Source of the DNA: Cristatella mucedo
Taxonomy: Eukaryota > Bryozoa > Phylactolaemata > Cristatellidae
Direction of reading: 5' to 3'
Length of the DNA: 64,000 bases
NCBI GenBank assembly: GCA_009760855.2
Contig: WPIO01000128.1
Coordinates: 572,001-636,000, forward strand
Shown: positions 1 to 63,565 of the stretch, one piece after another
Layout of the letters: the number at the start of each line of letters is the position of its first letter
Numbering within the stretch: position 1 is the first letter of the stretch
Notes under the pieces: model-generated
Database searches by the model: none
What the model was told of the DNA's origin: nothing
What the model saw: only the letters and a program-made list of their open reading frames with translations
Translations under genes and position numbers: made by a program

Positions 1-205
1 GACACTGTGCATGCTGCCACTAACCACATTTGCATGCTGACCCTGTGCATGTCACCCCTAACCATGTTATTCATTTTGTTTATCAAGCATGATATTACTC
101 ACCATTCAATTGCATTTCCCTTTGCAGCAAATCTAAAGCGCTGTGAGAGAGATTGAGTTCTCTGAGGGCGCTTTATCAAGTGCATTATTATTATTATCAA
201 GAACA
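1..205 (+). repeat. 3' end of an L2-like LINE, family A
   Basis: Only the 3' non-coding end is inside the window. It has the TGCATGCTGACCCTGTGCATG type segments also seen at 10265-10390, then a hairpin (arms AAAGCGC 135-141 and GCGCTTT 168-174 around a GAGATTGAGTTCTC core), then an (ATT)n tail at about 181-197. The same end recurs many times in the window. Confidence 0.8.
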
Positions 206-534
206 AGAACAAAAAAGAACAAGATTAAAATCAAGAACATCCTGACTGGTCCACCTGAACGGAACTCGCAATAAGAACAGCAGTGCATGTGAGCGTGACC
301 CACCATTTGGCTCCTATTAACTGGTGAAATGTAAAATGAATTTCCTAACCTACATTCCATAGCACAGTGTGCTTTGAAATATTTACCGAACCTTAAATCT
401 GGTTTGCTGGACGAGCAGAGCTTAAACTCAGAGCTAGCCAGGGGGGGGGGCTCGGAAAAAATACAAAGGTGAAGTTAGGCTGAACAATAAAGTGGGAGCC
501 TCTAAATAAAGCATGCTGCCGAGCCTGCAAGCTA

Positions 535-596
535 CCAGTGGCATCCACTGGCAACGAACACTAGCCTGTAGTGGCAGAGCTCTGCCACTACAGGCT
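535..596. repeat. pair of perfect palindromes
   Basis: CCAGTGG-CAT-CCACTGG lies at 535-551. A spacer-free 34-bp perfect palindrome lies at 563-596, with left arm AGCCTGTAGTGGCAGAG and right arm its exact reverse complement. A further CCAGTGG follows at 601. No coding reading explains them. They could be the core of a small foldback element. Confidence 0.85.
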
Positions 597-1524
597 GAAT
601 CCAGTGGAAACAGTGTTGGCCTCGACCACAGAAGTGCTTCAGGCTCAAGCCGGCCTGCCCTCGGCAAAGCAAACTGGTGGACAGCAGCTGCCCTAGAGAG
701 CACTCACATCCACAGGACTGTACTAGCCAGAGGCTTTCACAACTGATTCCATTGTTTACCGAGTCAACACCCATGTTTACTTATCCAGGATATCATTGTC
801 TGCCCTGTGGTTATTCACATTATTAGGACACTGCTCTTTGGAAGGCACCCGGCTGGTGTGAAGGCACACTCTCATGGAAAACTGGAAAGCGCTTGTCTAG
901 CAATACACTTTGTTTAGAGAAAAAGGGCAGATGCTGGCTGATAAAGGGCTGAACAGACAAGAAAAAACTAGAAAGAACCAGAAAGAAAGCTTAAAAGAGA
1001 GGGGAGGCCCGGAGGAGTTGCCAGGCAACAGGTATTTGTCCGAACGTACCGGCATTTCAAACCAGGCGACTGAAATTGAAACGAGTCTTACAAAAAATGC
1101 AGTCAGCATTTGATTACTACAGCTGACAGTAACACTAACCATTGCCATGCATCTAGCAGCTATTGTTTTATTCAGAAGAGCTGGGAGACATCGTTCTGAC
1201 GACCCTCAAAGAAGGTAGATAACTTAATGGCTCAGAGCAAATAAAGGTGGCATTCCTAATTATTAGTTGCCTCAGACGAGTGGAACGTAAAGCAATAGTG
1301 GCTTTCATGGCCAGCAGCCTAGCATGGCTCGGGCAGGCTAGCGCTCATGCCAGGATTCCTAAGGCAAAGGCCCGAAGTTCCAGGGTCAGAAAAGGAAAGC
1401 ACAGATGACTGTAAAGGTCGTTTGATATGGTAGCTGTAACACCTCTATAAATTTCTTGCCGGGGCGCCCTCAGCTAGTTTAAACTACTAACCATTCGATC
1501 ATGCTTCCTTTACAACATACAATA

Positions 1525-1606
1525 TAAAGTGTCGAGAAAGAGATTAAGTTCTCTAACGGTGATATACAAACAAATTGCATTATATTATTATTATAATTAT
1601 TATTAC
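1525..1606 (+). repeat. LINE family A 3' tail fragment
   Basis: AAGTGTCGAGAAAGAGATT followed by AAGTTCTCT and a TTGCATTATATTATTATTAT-type tail matches the family A terminus at 131-200 and 10411-10466. No body sequence precedes it, as expected for a severely 5'-truncated insertion. Confidence 0.65.
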
Positions 1607-1853
1607 TAGTCCTTACAAAGTCTGTAGAAATGTGCAGCCATCAAGTTGCTTCCTTTTTCGGTTACTTATAGAGACAGAAGAGGCTCGGCGTGCTGCTGCT
1701 ACTATCCCTTCTCTTGTGATCCCAAGGTCGATCCTTCCAACCGTGTTAGGCCAGTCCTGTTTAAAAGGCTATCTGTTTCTATATTCGGTCATTGATCTTC
1801 AAAAGAAGCTCTCTTTTGAACGACTGGGGATCTGATTGTGCCAGGCAACAGCT

Positions 1854-1854
<1 letters not shown>

Positions 1855-1910
<56 letters not shown>
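1855..1910. repeat. (CT)n microsatellite
   Basis: Uninterrupted CT dinucleotide run. Poly-Ser/Leu open frames crossing it are artefacts of the repeat. Confidence 0.97.
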
Positions 1911-1912
<2 letters not shown>

Positions 1913-2629
1913 CTCTTCAGCCCTAAACAGTCCTATCCGGGTGGCTACAAGCCGGGTCCTTCCAGCCCTTCAACCAGTCTCATCATGTCCTCTCCAGTAA
2001 AGAACAAACATATGGACAACGTGCCCCCAGCACCCTCACATACTTAATATTAACTCAGGTGGGCAAAGCCTCTATGGCGAGCATCCAACATTGGAGCCAC
2101 CACCACCACTGCTCGGGTGGGAAACACGAGCTAGCAAGCTAGCTGATCAAGCCTTGGCAGCTTCACTCGAGATGAAAGCTTAACCAATATAATTTCGAAT
2201 GCGCATAGGGATGCCTACAGTGAACTGACGTCATTGCTGATTTGCTAGTTGCCCTAATAAGAGTCCAGGCAATTAGCATACATAAATGTGAATGACAAAA
2301 TGCAATCTTAATGGAAAATGAAAATTGAATCGTCTATAGGTCCCACAGGTTTAAGTCATCCCTGATTCGCTTGCTGGTGCTGGGACCGGTGGGAACAGAG
2401 CCCGCACGAATACGAATGCCAATAATGGCTAAATGAACGCAGTTAAAATTAAATTTATTTGAATGCTATGCCAAAAGTTAAAAGTTACCAAAAGTGTGAA
2501 CATTAACAATTTTAATAGTAATAGACCTGACATAAATGACAGCCAAGCATCTGGGATAGACGCATAGCTATAGCAGATAACAACAAGAACAACACAGAAA
2601 GCTACTCATATGTTGATATATGTATTGCA

Positions 2630-2686
2630 TTATATATATATATATATATATAATTATAAATATATGTATAATTATAAATATATGTA

Positions 2687-2752
<66 letters not shown>
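2630..2752. repeat. (AT)n microsatellite, interrupted
   Basis: Long TA run with two AATTATAAATATATGT-like interruptions near 2651-2690. Confidence 0.97.
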
Positions 2753-2755
<3 letters not shown>

Positions 2756-3241
2756 CACTATATAAACGACGAAATGACGATTTTCATCAAACTCTCATAT
2801 ACCTTAATTTCACTAAGCCTGTATGCACCGAAAGTCTGGTTCTTGCTTCAAGATATGGTCACCTACTGCACTGACCCCCCCCCTGCATAATTAAATTCTC
2901 ATCTAGAGACGCATCTGCTCTGCTGAGCTTTCCTTTGCTCCAGTGCACTTCTCTTTCGCAAATGGCCAAGTCGAGCTGGGGTAGAGGCACTGCAAGATCA
3001 AGCCGTGCCGTTGCTCGTGCCAGAATACGGCAGCGAACGCAAACTCGCAAACAATTATGAGAACTGAATATCGTGAATATCGTGGTTAGTTCTAGAATTG
3101 ACCACAACACGATCGTGGCTAGGGATGTGTGCTCACATAGGCTCCAACTAAATGGCAACTCTATTCAAGCAGCAACTAAAATATCAATCAACACGCAGTC
3201 TGCGCCAGGGCAAATGACGATATGGCACCGAGTCCGCCTAC

Positions 3242-3647
3242 CTTTTCGATACAAGCCAATCCAATCGTTAGCGATGGTGTCCTCGCGGATGTCCCAGGAT
3301 ACCGTAATTCCGGCGCTGTCTGCCAAATCGTATACAACGGGGAACGCGGTTAGTGTGGATGGTGCCGTGCTTTCACCGAAGCCACTTTCAGCCATATCTA
3401 GTTCACCGCTTGTGTTGATTGAAATCAACTCTGCCAGCCCAGCGCCTCCAGCGCTCTCTGCCTGCTGGAGGACTTCATCTCCACACGGAGAGGCCCCAAT
3501 AGCATCGCAGCCAAGATTGGCGATCTGGCCCTTTCCTGTAGCGCGGTCATCGCGCTTTGGAGACTTGTCTACACGCCGTGCTCCTGGGCGGGGAGCGACA
3601 CTGCGGTCGCTAAGGAAAGAGACCGACAAAGTGCTGCTCGGCTCCAT
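3242..3647 (-). CDS. first coding exon of a HECW-like (HECT E3 ligase) gene, partial
   Basis: The reverse strand starts with ATG at 3647 and stays open for 135 codons plus one base, to a GTAGGC donor just below 3242 (phase 1). Residues 1-100 are low complexity, rich in Ser, Ala, Gly and Asp. Residues 104-133 read like the start of a C2/SKICH-type beta sandwich, with ITVSWDIRED at 114-123 and NDWIGLY at 127-133. That WDI...DWIGLY pattern is known from the N-terminal C2-like region of HECW1/HECW2 ubiquitin ligases; CALCOCO/TAX1BP1 SKICH domains have a looser DWVGIF version and are the main alternative. Only this exon is in the window; WW and HECT domains would lie to the left, outside it. The start codon lies 605 bp from the divergent myotubularin gene. 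The family call rests on about 30 residues. That it is a real coding exon is more certain, because the frame is long, the donor is good, and the motif breaks off at the donor. Confidence 0.5.
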
Positions 3648-4252
3648 GCTGAGCAGACGCTCTCAGCTTCACCTCATGGCGTCCGCGGTCTTTTGCGAGA
3701 CTGCGCAGTGCAGCACCCGCGACCGCGCCTCGCAGTCTGGAAGCATGCAACGAAACGCGATGCCGACGTAGTCGAGAGGCCCCCACGCGACCTACAGGAG
3801 CAACGCAATATAGCACCCCACGCCCAAAATTGGGTTCGCTAGAATTATAGCGCTGGCCTTCCTGCTTACCATTCATTGCACGCTGACCGGCTTGAGGTAT
3901 TGCGTCGTCTTTGCATCAATAGTGCTTGGTATAATAGTTTTTATTAAAATTTATATAATATTTATAGTTAATTGAACTCGTTTAGTCAAATTCCTTGGCA
4001 AGCTAGGTGACATTTACTTCTGGAAGGTTATAGGCGGGCGTTATCCGATCAACTTTCCGGTCCCGAGCGAGCTCCTGCACGCGCTCTTGTAGGTGCCTTT
4101 CTGGGGTTGTCTGAAGGCATCACCAAAGAGATTATCTTGGAACTGCATCCGACTGGTCTTCAGTGGACTGGTTACGACTAAAAAAAATGTTACAGCCTCT
4201 CCGGTAGTTAACCTAGTGGTGGCCGAGTCACGACCCCTCCCGAGGGCGCGTC
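3648..4252. promoter_or_regulatory. probable bidirectional promoter region
   Basis: 605 bp separate the start codons of two head-to-head genes (minus-strand exon ending at 3647, plus-strand exon starting at 4253). The region has an AT-rich core around 3927-3985 and leads into a CpG-rich first intron at 4320-4780. No TATA box can be assigned to either gene with confidence. Promoter status is inferred from geometry and base composition. Confidence 0.5.
4187..4207 (+). other. short upstream ORF before the MTMR start
   Basis: ATG TTA CAG CCT CTC CGG TAG lies 45 bp before the main ATG. If the transcript begins upstream of 4187 this is a six-codon uORF; the transcription start is unknown. Confidence 0.3.
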
Positions 4253-34000
<29,748 letters not shown>

Positions 34001-34822
34001 CGGCTGCCGCCGCCTCGCACGCTTCCGTCCCTCCCTCCGGCGCCTGCTGCCGCTTGCCGCCGCCGCCCGCGGAAGACGTGCCCGTGCTGCGACGACGGCC
34101 AATCCGTTACGTCGACGGCAAAAGATGAAGCAGCAGAGCGCACTTCCGCCCCGACTGGGCTGAAGCCGCACGAGCGCCCAGCTCTCGGCGACTCCTGGCT
34201 TCGTGGCAACGGCATCATGCGATGCCACGGATCGCATTATGATCACGTGATCGGCGTGGCATCGGCATCATGCAGCATCTGTCTGCGCCGGCTGGCTTCT
34301 TAGAGGAGCGTGGCGAGAGGCCTGCCGGCCTTATGCATTGCAGTCGTCGTACTGCACGTGATTGGGGCTCAGCTACTGCTGACGCTGGTGGTCGCTGCTG
34401 GTTGGTTGTCGGCTGAGCTGATGCTGCCTCCCACCTGAGAGACGTTGTCAAACAGACTCCTGACAAATGGCCTGCTGCTAGTGAGAAAATTTTTTTTTAA
34501 GCCCTGGCCCAGTTACCCCTAAGCAAGTAAATGCCACCCTAGCCTTCGGCCGCTTCTAGTAGCGTAAAAACGCAGCACCGTTTTTCATCCTAACCCTGGA
34601 GCTGATCAAATGAAGTATGCCGTGACACTTGGTACTTAAATAATGGCACTGGCTGTTGGTCTTGAACTACATTGCCACAATTCACAGCTGGCTAATTCTG
34701 TTCCAGTGTGCTTTTCCCTATTATTTAACTAACGTTTCCGAGGCTACAGTTATGGCGACGAGGCGGTTTATATTTACCATTTGCTCAGCGTCGACATGTC
34801 CAGCGTTGCTGCTAGAAATAAA
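34001..34822 (+). other. MTMR10/12: MTMR 3' untranslated region
   Basis: From the stop codon to the polyadenylation signal, about 820 bp. G+C-rich at first (continuing exon 13 composition), then AT-rich after a T8 run at 34489. No further splice sites needed. Confidence 0.65.
34817..34822 (+). promoter_or_regulatory. MTMR10/12: polyadenylation signal AATAAA
   Basis: Canonical hexamer followed within 10 bases by T/G-rich GATTGTTTTAG. It is the first canonical hexamer seen after the stop codon. Confidence 0.65.
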
Positions 34823-35358
34823 AATGCTTTGATTGTTTTAGGCTCGTGTACGATTATGAACTCAGTGCAACGCGGCCTGGTAGTAGGCAGCCGGAAAACT
34901 CGGACCGTGGAAGGCACCGAAGAAGCCATAAGAGCCACTTAAATGGAGGAGTGCTGCTGCTGCCCTCCCCTCTCCGATCAACCCCGGGCCTCTGAAAGCC
35001 TCCATCTCGCGATGGAGGCAGCATCGTTGAGTTCCCGGCTGTCGAGCTCACAGGCGGGGCCGATGTTGGGTGGATTAGAATGCATCTTTTTTGAAGCTCA
35101 ACGTGCCACCTGCTTTTGGCGTCAAGGTTCCAAAATTCTTATTCCAGCCGTCGCTTTCCGTGAGAGTCTACCTTCTGTAAGAGCATAGTTTTTTCGGAGG
35201 AGAGGCTACTGAGGCAGCTGGCGGGTGGTGCACGTGTGATGCAATGCATCGCTGAATCTGTCTTCGGAGGGGCTTAGACCTCTATACTAGGTCTAGGAGG
35301 AGGGATTTTGGCGAGGCACTTCGTGTAGAACCCATTCAGAGCTCCAAGTTCGTCGGGC

Positions 35359-35374
35359 GGGGGGGGGGGGGGGG
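35359..35374 (+). repeat. poly-G run (16 G)
   Basis: Uninterrupted G16 preceded by CGTCGGGC; could form a G-quadruplex or be a sequencing/assembly soft spot. Confidence 0.9.
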
Positions 35375-36429
35375 CAGGCGCTAAAGGCTTCTGAAACCAC
35401 CACCTAGTTGAGAATTTCTAGAAAGTTTACCTTCAGATGCCCTCTGCAAGATGCTAAACATCCATGATCCACGTTTACTAACTACATTACAAGTCACCTA
35501 GTTAAGCTATGTCCCTCCCGGCGGCCCCAGCAGATGGGCATATTAACACTGTGGCTGAACACTGGCTGAGCGAATGCAGTGGAGGAGCATGAGAGCTGAT
35601 ACTGATCACGCTGTCTCTCTGGCCACTAGTGATCGAGAATACCTACTAAGGAGTAAAGAACTATTATTGAGATTTATATTTCAGTCCCGAGTTGAATTTA
35701 TAAGCTCGGCGACTGCTGGTGGATTTTGATAAGTCTGACTCCTGTGCACAGCGTCGGTGCACAGGAATCACTCACTTAAGTATAGCAAATCAAGCAGCAC
35801 CAGCTGGGGTAGGGGGAGTCAGGCCGCCTGTAGAGACGACAAGATGAGGATCGGCGGTGAGTGTCAGCTCCTGCTTCCGAGCAGCCTGTAGGCTAGCCAG
35901 TAGGATTCACGGAGTGTCAGCTGAGCCAGACTGCCTGCCACCTATCAGGTTTGAGCCATGGCCAAGCCGACAGCTCGGCAGGCACTATTACCCACCTATC
36001 GACGACGGCAGAAGTTCGGCAGGAGGCTCGAGACTGGTACGGCCGACGAAACACGAGTTCGTATACACACGCCCGTGGTCAATTGATCGCGTCTGGAGTT
36101 AGAGGGTAAAAGTAGGAAGGCTTTCCGAGGTTTAGTGGGAGGATTGGAGCCCTCGCTTGGGGCTCTCAGGGTTCTGCTGAGTCACTGGGAGCCCGAACCG
36201 GGCACTGCTCGTTATTTCCTCTTTTTTAGAGCCCAGTGTTTAGGTCCGTACGATCGTCTTGGCGAGTTTGTGAGGAGCCTGGAATAACGCTAAACTTGAC
36301 GGGCAGCGACATTTTTTGCTTGCGAACAGAGTTTAGTAAAATACCCTATTTTATGCTTCGCATCTCGGTCCCGTTTGTGCCAACAAACTTGTGACACCCT
36401 TGGTAGCCCGTAGGTAAGTAGAATCATGC

Positions 36430-36850
36430 CACAAACTAAATCTCCTCGACTCTATACACGGTCGGAATGTACTGGAGCATGCTCGTCAAGGGCTGACGTC
36501 AGAGTCGCTCTTAAGGCAAGTTTACAGGGTATCGAGGCCGAGTCTAGGTGTAGATCAAGACGACCTGCCTCACCCGCAGATTTTAAAATAATTTTTCCCT
36601 GGTTAATGCTTTTTAAGTTGCGGTAGTGGAAAACTCGACGTTGCCCCCCACATTGTAACGAAGCTGGAACAATAAACAAGAGAGAAATTATCCGAGATGG
36701 TCAACGGGCACACCACAAGGTCAGTGAGGCTTGCATCCGAAGTGATAAGAATCCAGGATGTGGCCAACGACGTGAGTGGTGTGATTAACATACATACATT
36801 AACGTGTTGGACCAAACCCGAGTTCTCCCGTTCAAGAAAAACCTGTTAAT
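36430..36850 (-). mobile_element. eroded LINE family B endonuclease-region fragment
   Basis: The minus strand reads ILITSDASLTDLVVCPLTIS then DNFSLVYC, parallel to the TDHVVGPRTLSDHCSVLFTV block of the full element at 23580-23660. Plus-strand AGTCTAGGTGTAGATCAAGA also aligns with 23459-23478. Confidence 0.7.
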
Positions 36851-37826
36851 GAATGCTCGGGCGCTTTGCTGAATCACATTGTGGTAACTGCTGAAATTTC
36901 AGTTCAGCCACGGGATCAGTGAGTCGTCAGCGAGCTAAACCAGTCAAATAGTGGCTGATACTCATAATTCACATTTCCTGAATTGTAATGGCAACAAACC
37001 GATTAGGCGATAATCTATGTCCGAAAAGTCAACCGCTAGAGGTAGGCAATAATTTTTTTTTCAGTGTTAGCCTGGGCTTCTCAGCTGATTGTTTTAGTTA
37101 AAGGCTCTGGAAACGTTGAATATGTCGTGGCTGCTTTTGAATGGCTGCAACCCTCTGCTGCTGTCCAATTGGATTTTTACTGTGTTATGAATGTGTACTC
37201 GATAGGTTAAGTTATGAGCGCTCTTCGCTTCGGCCATGGTCCACTGCTGTCGGCAAACCTTCGAGCATTGATACTGCACCTGCAGTTCGCTTGGCGTGCG
37301 ACGAGGTTAAGGCGTCGCCAGTATCCATCGCATTGGCTGATAGACTAGCACCGTTACGAGCTCCGGTGGGTGTGATGCATGCTGGCCTAAGCATCACACT
37401 TGTTAGCTTGAGCATGGTTTTCTAAGCACCATACCGTGCAAGTCACTAAAACTTGTCTCAACTTGAAAGTTGTCGCTTTTCGCGCAGCGATTTTTAGAGC
37501 CCCTGAACAGAACTATGAGGGTGCTACACGAACGACCTATTAGGGTACGTCGTGTTTTGACCTCGATCGACCTTCGAACGCACCAGCTGGAGCCTCCAAA
37601 AGCCGTCCTTATCGGCTCGCCACTCACTACGACCCTTATTAAATCTCAGGGGAATTTATTAAATCTCATTTATTAGTATTTATTAAGCAACCAATAGTAC
37701 TAACTTCATTTAACTACTAATAATACTCATTAATATTTATTAAATCTCAGCAAGTTCTCTTTTCTGGCGAGGCTCTGTACGGAGTTAATGGCTGCACCCG
37801 ATCTTGCCGGCCGCTCCCACTTGCAT

Positions 37827-37857
37827 CTACGGGCGACTCGCCGCTAGTCGCCCGTAG
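37827..37857. repeat. hairpin with 12-bp perfect arms
   Basis: CTACGGGCGACT (37827-37838), 7-base loop CGCCGCT, AGTCGCCCGTAG (37846-37857). Confidence 0.9.
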
Positions 37858-38762
37858 CAGCGTGAGTGGGCTCGCTAGGACGGGGGGGCTAGGGGAGAGG
37901 CGGGGCGACTCGCGCAACAGGTTTTTCGACTCGTACAGCGGGGCACCAGCGTCATGCACCGAACGACTGTTTATACTGTGGCAGGTTAAAGCAGCACTTT
38001 CTGACCCGGTCACTAAGGCTACCGGACGCTAACCGTCATCGGCCGTCAATGCCGGGCCGTGCTTCGGATCGCCGTTCATCAATGGAAGCGCAGCTACTGC
38101 AAACAATAAAGAAAAATAGAGTAATCAAACATTTATTCTAAAATATATCTCAGGGCACGCTAGGAAGATCCGCATTCCTGTATGGTTCACGACCGCGTCG
38201 ATCGACAGATTCGGTTCGGAGCGTTGGGGTCAAGAGTCAGTTGACGGCATTGGTTACCGCGGGGTCTGCTGCCGGCGCCGGGTAAACGTGCACGCATTCG
38301 TAGGTTAATGGAGAAAATGCCCCAATTGTCTCCGCTTAACTCGGCGGTCCGAACAGGAGAGTGTTGGTAGGCAGCGCCGGTCCCACTAACCAGATTGACT
38401 GGTAAGCAGCCGTCACCTCTGCTGCTTGAGGCGTGCACAAATGAGGGTGTGTGTTCGCCTCGGGCATGCGTGCGTGTTTGTGCGTGAACGCGAGTATGCT
38501 CACGTGCTGCGCCTTTGCTCTTCGTTCGCCCCATTTTTTAAGTGCTGCTGCTCCGCATTGCAGTCGCTAGCGAACGCGGGTGAGCTGAAGGGGAGCAGCG
38601 ACTACATCAGGGCGGCTGACCTTGTCTGCCGTGGCGCGGGAGTCGGCGACGTTCGGCTTCGCCGTTTTCACCGTCGAGGCTAAGGACTTCTTCGCAAGCT
38701 ATCGCGACCAAATATTCGATTCGATGCGATTCGGCTTTCAGCACTCGGCAGCACCATTGCGC

Positions 38763-38783
38763 ATGCTCATGGCTTCCTTCTGA
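38763..38783 (+). other. short upstream ORF before the WD40 start
   Basis: ATG CTC ATG GCT TCC TTC TGA ends 16 bp before the main ATG at 38800 and is in a different frame. It would act as a uORF if the transcript starts upstream. Confidence 0.35.
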
Positions 38784-38799
38784 ACAGTCGTCGTACCGA

Positions 38800-62190
<23,391 letters not shown>

Positions 62191-62754
62191 GCAGTGGCTG
62201 CAAGTGTCTTGTTGTGTGCTTTTGCATGTTGGTTTAAGTAAGCATTATGCTTGCATGTTTTGCAGGCTTATTTACAGCATATTAATTATGCATTAACTCA
62301 TTGCATGATGTTAACCCATGATATTAACCCATGGGTTGTGCTTCTCGTGCCGATAGGTATAAAGTGTCTGGATAGATATTTGGTTCACTTAGACCATTAT
62401 CCAACAGACTTGCTGTTGTTATCTCTATTAGGTCGTAACTGCTTACCTTTGATCAAAATATTGGAACAAGCACATTCATTTGTGGCTTCTTAGCTTAGAC
62501 TTTTGAGCAAATTCTGTAGAGTTTTAAAGTTTTTAATTTGACAGCACATGTTGAGTTTTCCTGGTAATTTACATGTTGTCATAGCACAGTGTGTTGAGCA
62601 AGTCTTACTGTCTGTATTTCATATTTCTTCTCATGTCATTGGAATTGTATGCAGTTCCTTTGTTCATTCAAGTTCACACTATTGTGCCGAATTCCAGCAA
62701 GCAGGTCAATCTCCTGCAGTGAAGTAAGACCGTAAGTGCTTAGACTTGACTAAA

Positions 62755-62935
62755 TAACGTGCACCCATTGAGAGTACCCATCGAACCCACGACCTCCGGC
62801 ACGAGCTAGTGGTTTCGAATCCGGTGGTGGGCGATCCTTTATTGCTGTTGCAAGCAGTGGTGATAGCCTTTAAGGCTCTCCTGTCGCTACACAAAAGAGG
62901 CTGTTAAATCAGCTAGTATTTATTTTTATCTTATG
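62755..62935 (+). repeat. tRNA-derived SINE, family I
   Basis: B box GTGGTTTCGAATCCGGTGGT, body GGTGATAGCCTTTAAGGCTC, end TAAATCAGCTAGTATTTATT. The head is degenerate. Confidence 0.85.
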
Positions 62936-63137
62936 AACCCAAGCTTGTCTTAATAATGTGCACCTCGATGATACGGGCAATCAGACCATCTGTTTATTTG
63001 GGGCTTACCGATATAACCAGACGTGCTGCAGAGTTTCACCGAATTCTGCAAATGTGTCTCAGCAGTGCAATCACCCTTATTTCAGTTTAAAGGTCAAAGC
63101 TAATGCCGAATTATTGATAGAAGAGGGACATGGTGAG

Positions 63138-63320
63138 CCATGATGGCACACTGGGTAAGGTGGTTGCTTTTCACGACCTCGGTCCAGAGGTCGTGGGTTC
63201 GAATCCTGCGGTTGGTGATCCCTTATCGCCACTGCAAGCGGTGGTGATAGCCGTAAAGGCTCTTCTGTCGCTATACAAAAGAGGCTGTTTAATCAGCTAG
63301 TATTTATTTATTTATTCATG
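63138..63320 (+). repeat. tRNA-derived SINE, family I (good copy)
   Basis: Head TGATGGCACACTGGGTAAGG, B box GAGGTCGTGGGTTCGAATCC, body GGTGATAGCCGTAAAGGCTC, end TAATCAGCTAGTATTTATTT with a TTTA repeat. Confidence 0.92.
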
Positions 63321-63565
63321 CTGATAAGTGCATGCCAATTGTAGCGTTTTGCTGATTACGTCGACGTATGACTGACTTATAGGTAATTGCATGCGCTGAT
63401 CCTCCATTGGAGAAGTCAGCGAAGCTCTATGCAAAGCTGGATAGATAGGTTGTCCCAGGAAGTCCTTTTAATAGCAGACGGATGATCTCATGCTTACAAC
63501 TTCTAGATCTGTGCACAGAAATGCCGTGGACTCTTAAAGATTAATGGAGGTGTTTCTGGGGGGGG

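Larger units (their letters stand above)
206..3241 (-). other. probable first intron of the minus-strand HECW-like gene
   Basis: No exon could be supported here. The stretch holds two palindromes at 535-596, a LINE family A tail at 1525-1606, a (CT)n run and a long (AT)n run; the rest is unremarkable unique sequence. If the exon at 3242-3647 is real, its donor GTAGGC (minus strand) opens this intron, and the next exon lies outside the window or was missed. Confidence 0.4.
34823..38762. other. intergenic region between the MTMR and WD40 genes
   Basis: No gene supported. Contains a 16-base G run (35359-35374), an eroded LINE-B endonuclease fragment (36430-36850, minus), TTATTAAATCTCA-type short AT repeats (37635-37750), a hairpin at 37827-37857 and moderately CpG-rich sequence towards 38700. 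Small open frames at 35857-36102 and 37141-37425 lack exon features. Confidence 0.7.

Noticed and set aside
37141-37425. 94-codon plus-strand frame in the intergenic region.
   Set aside because: No domain, no exon boundaries, and no relation to either neighbouring gene model.
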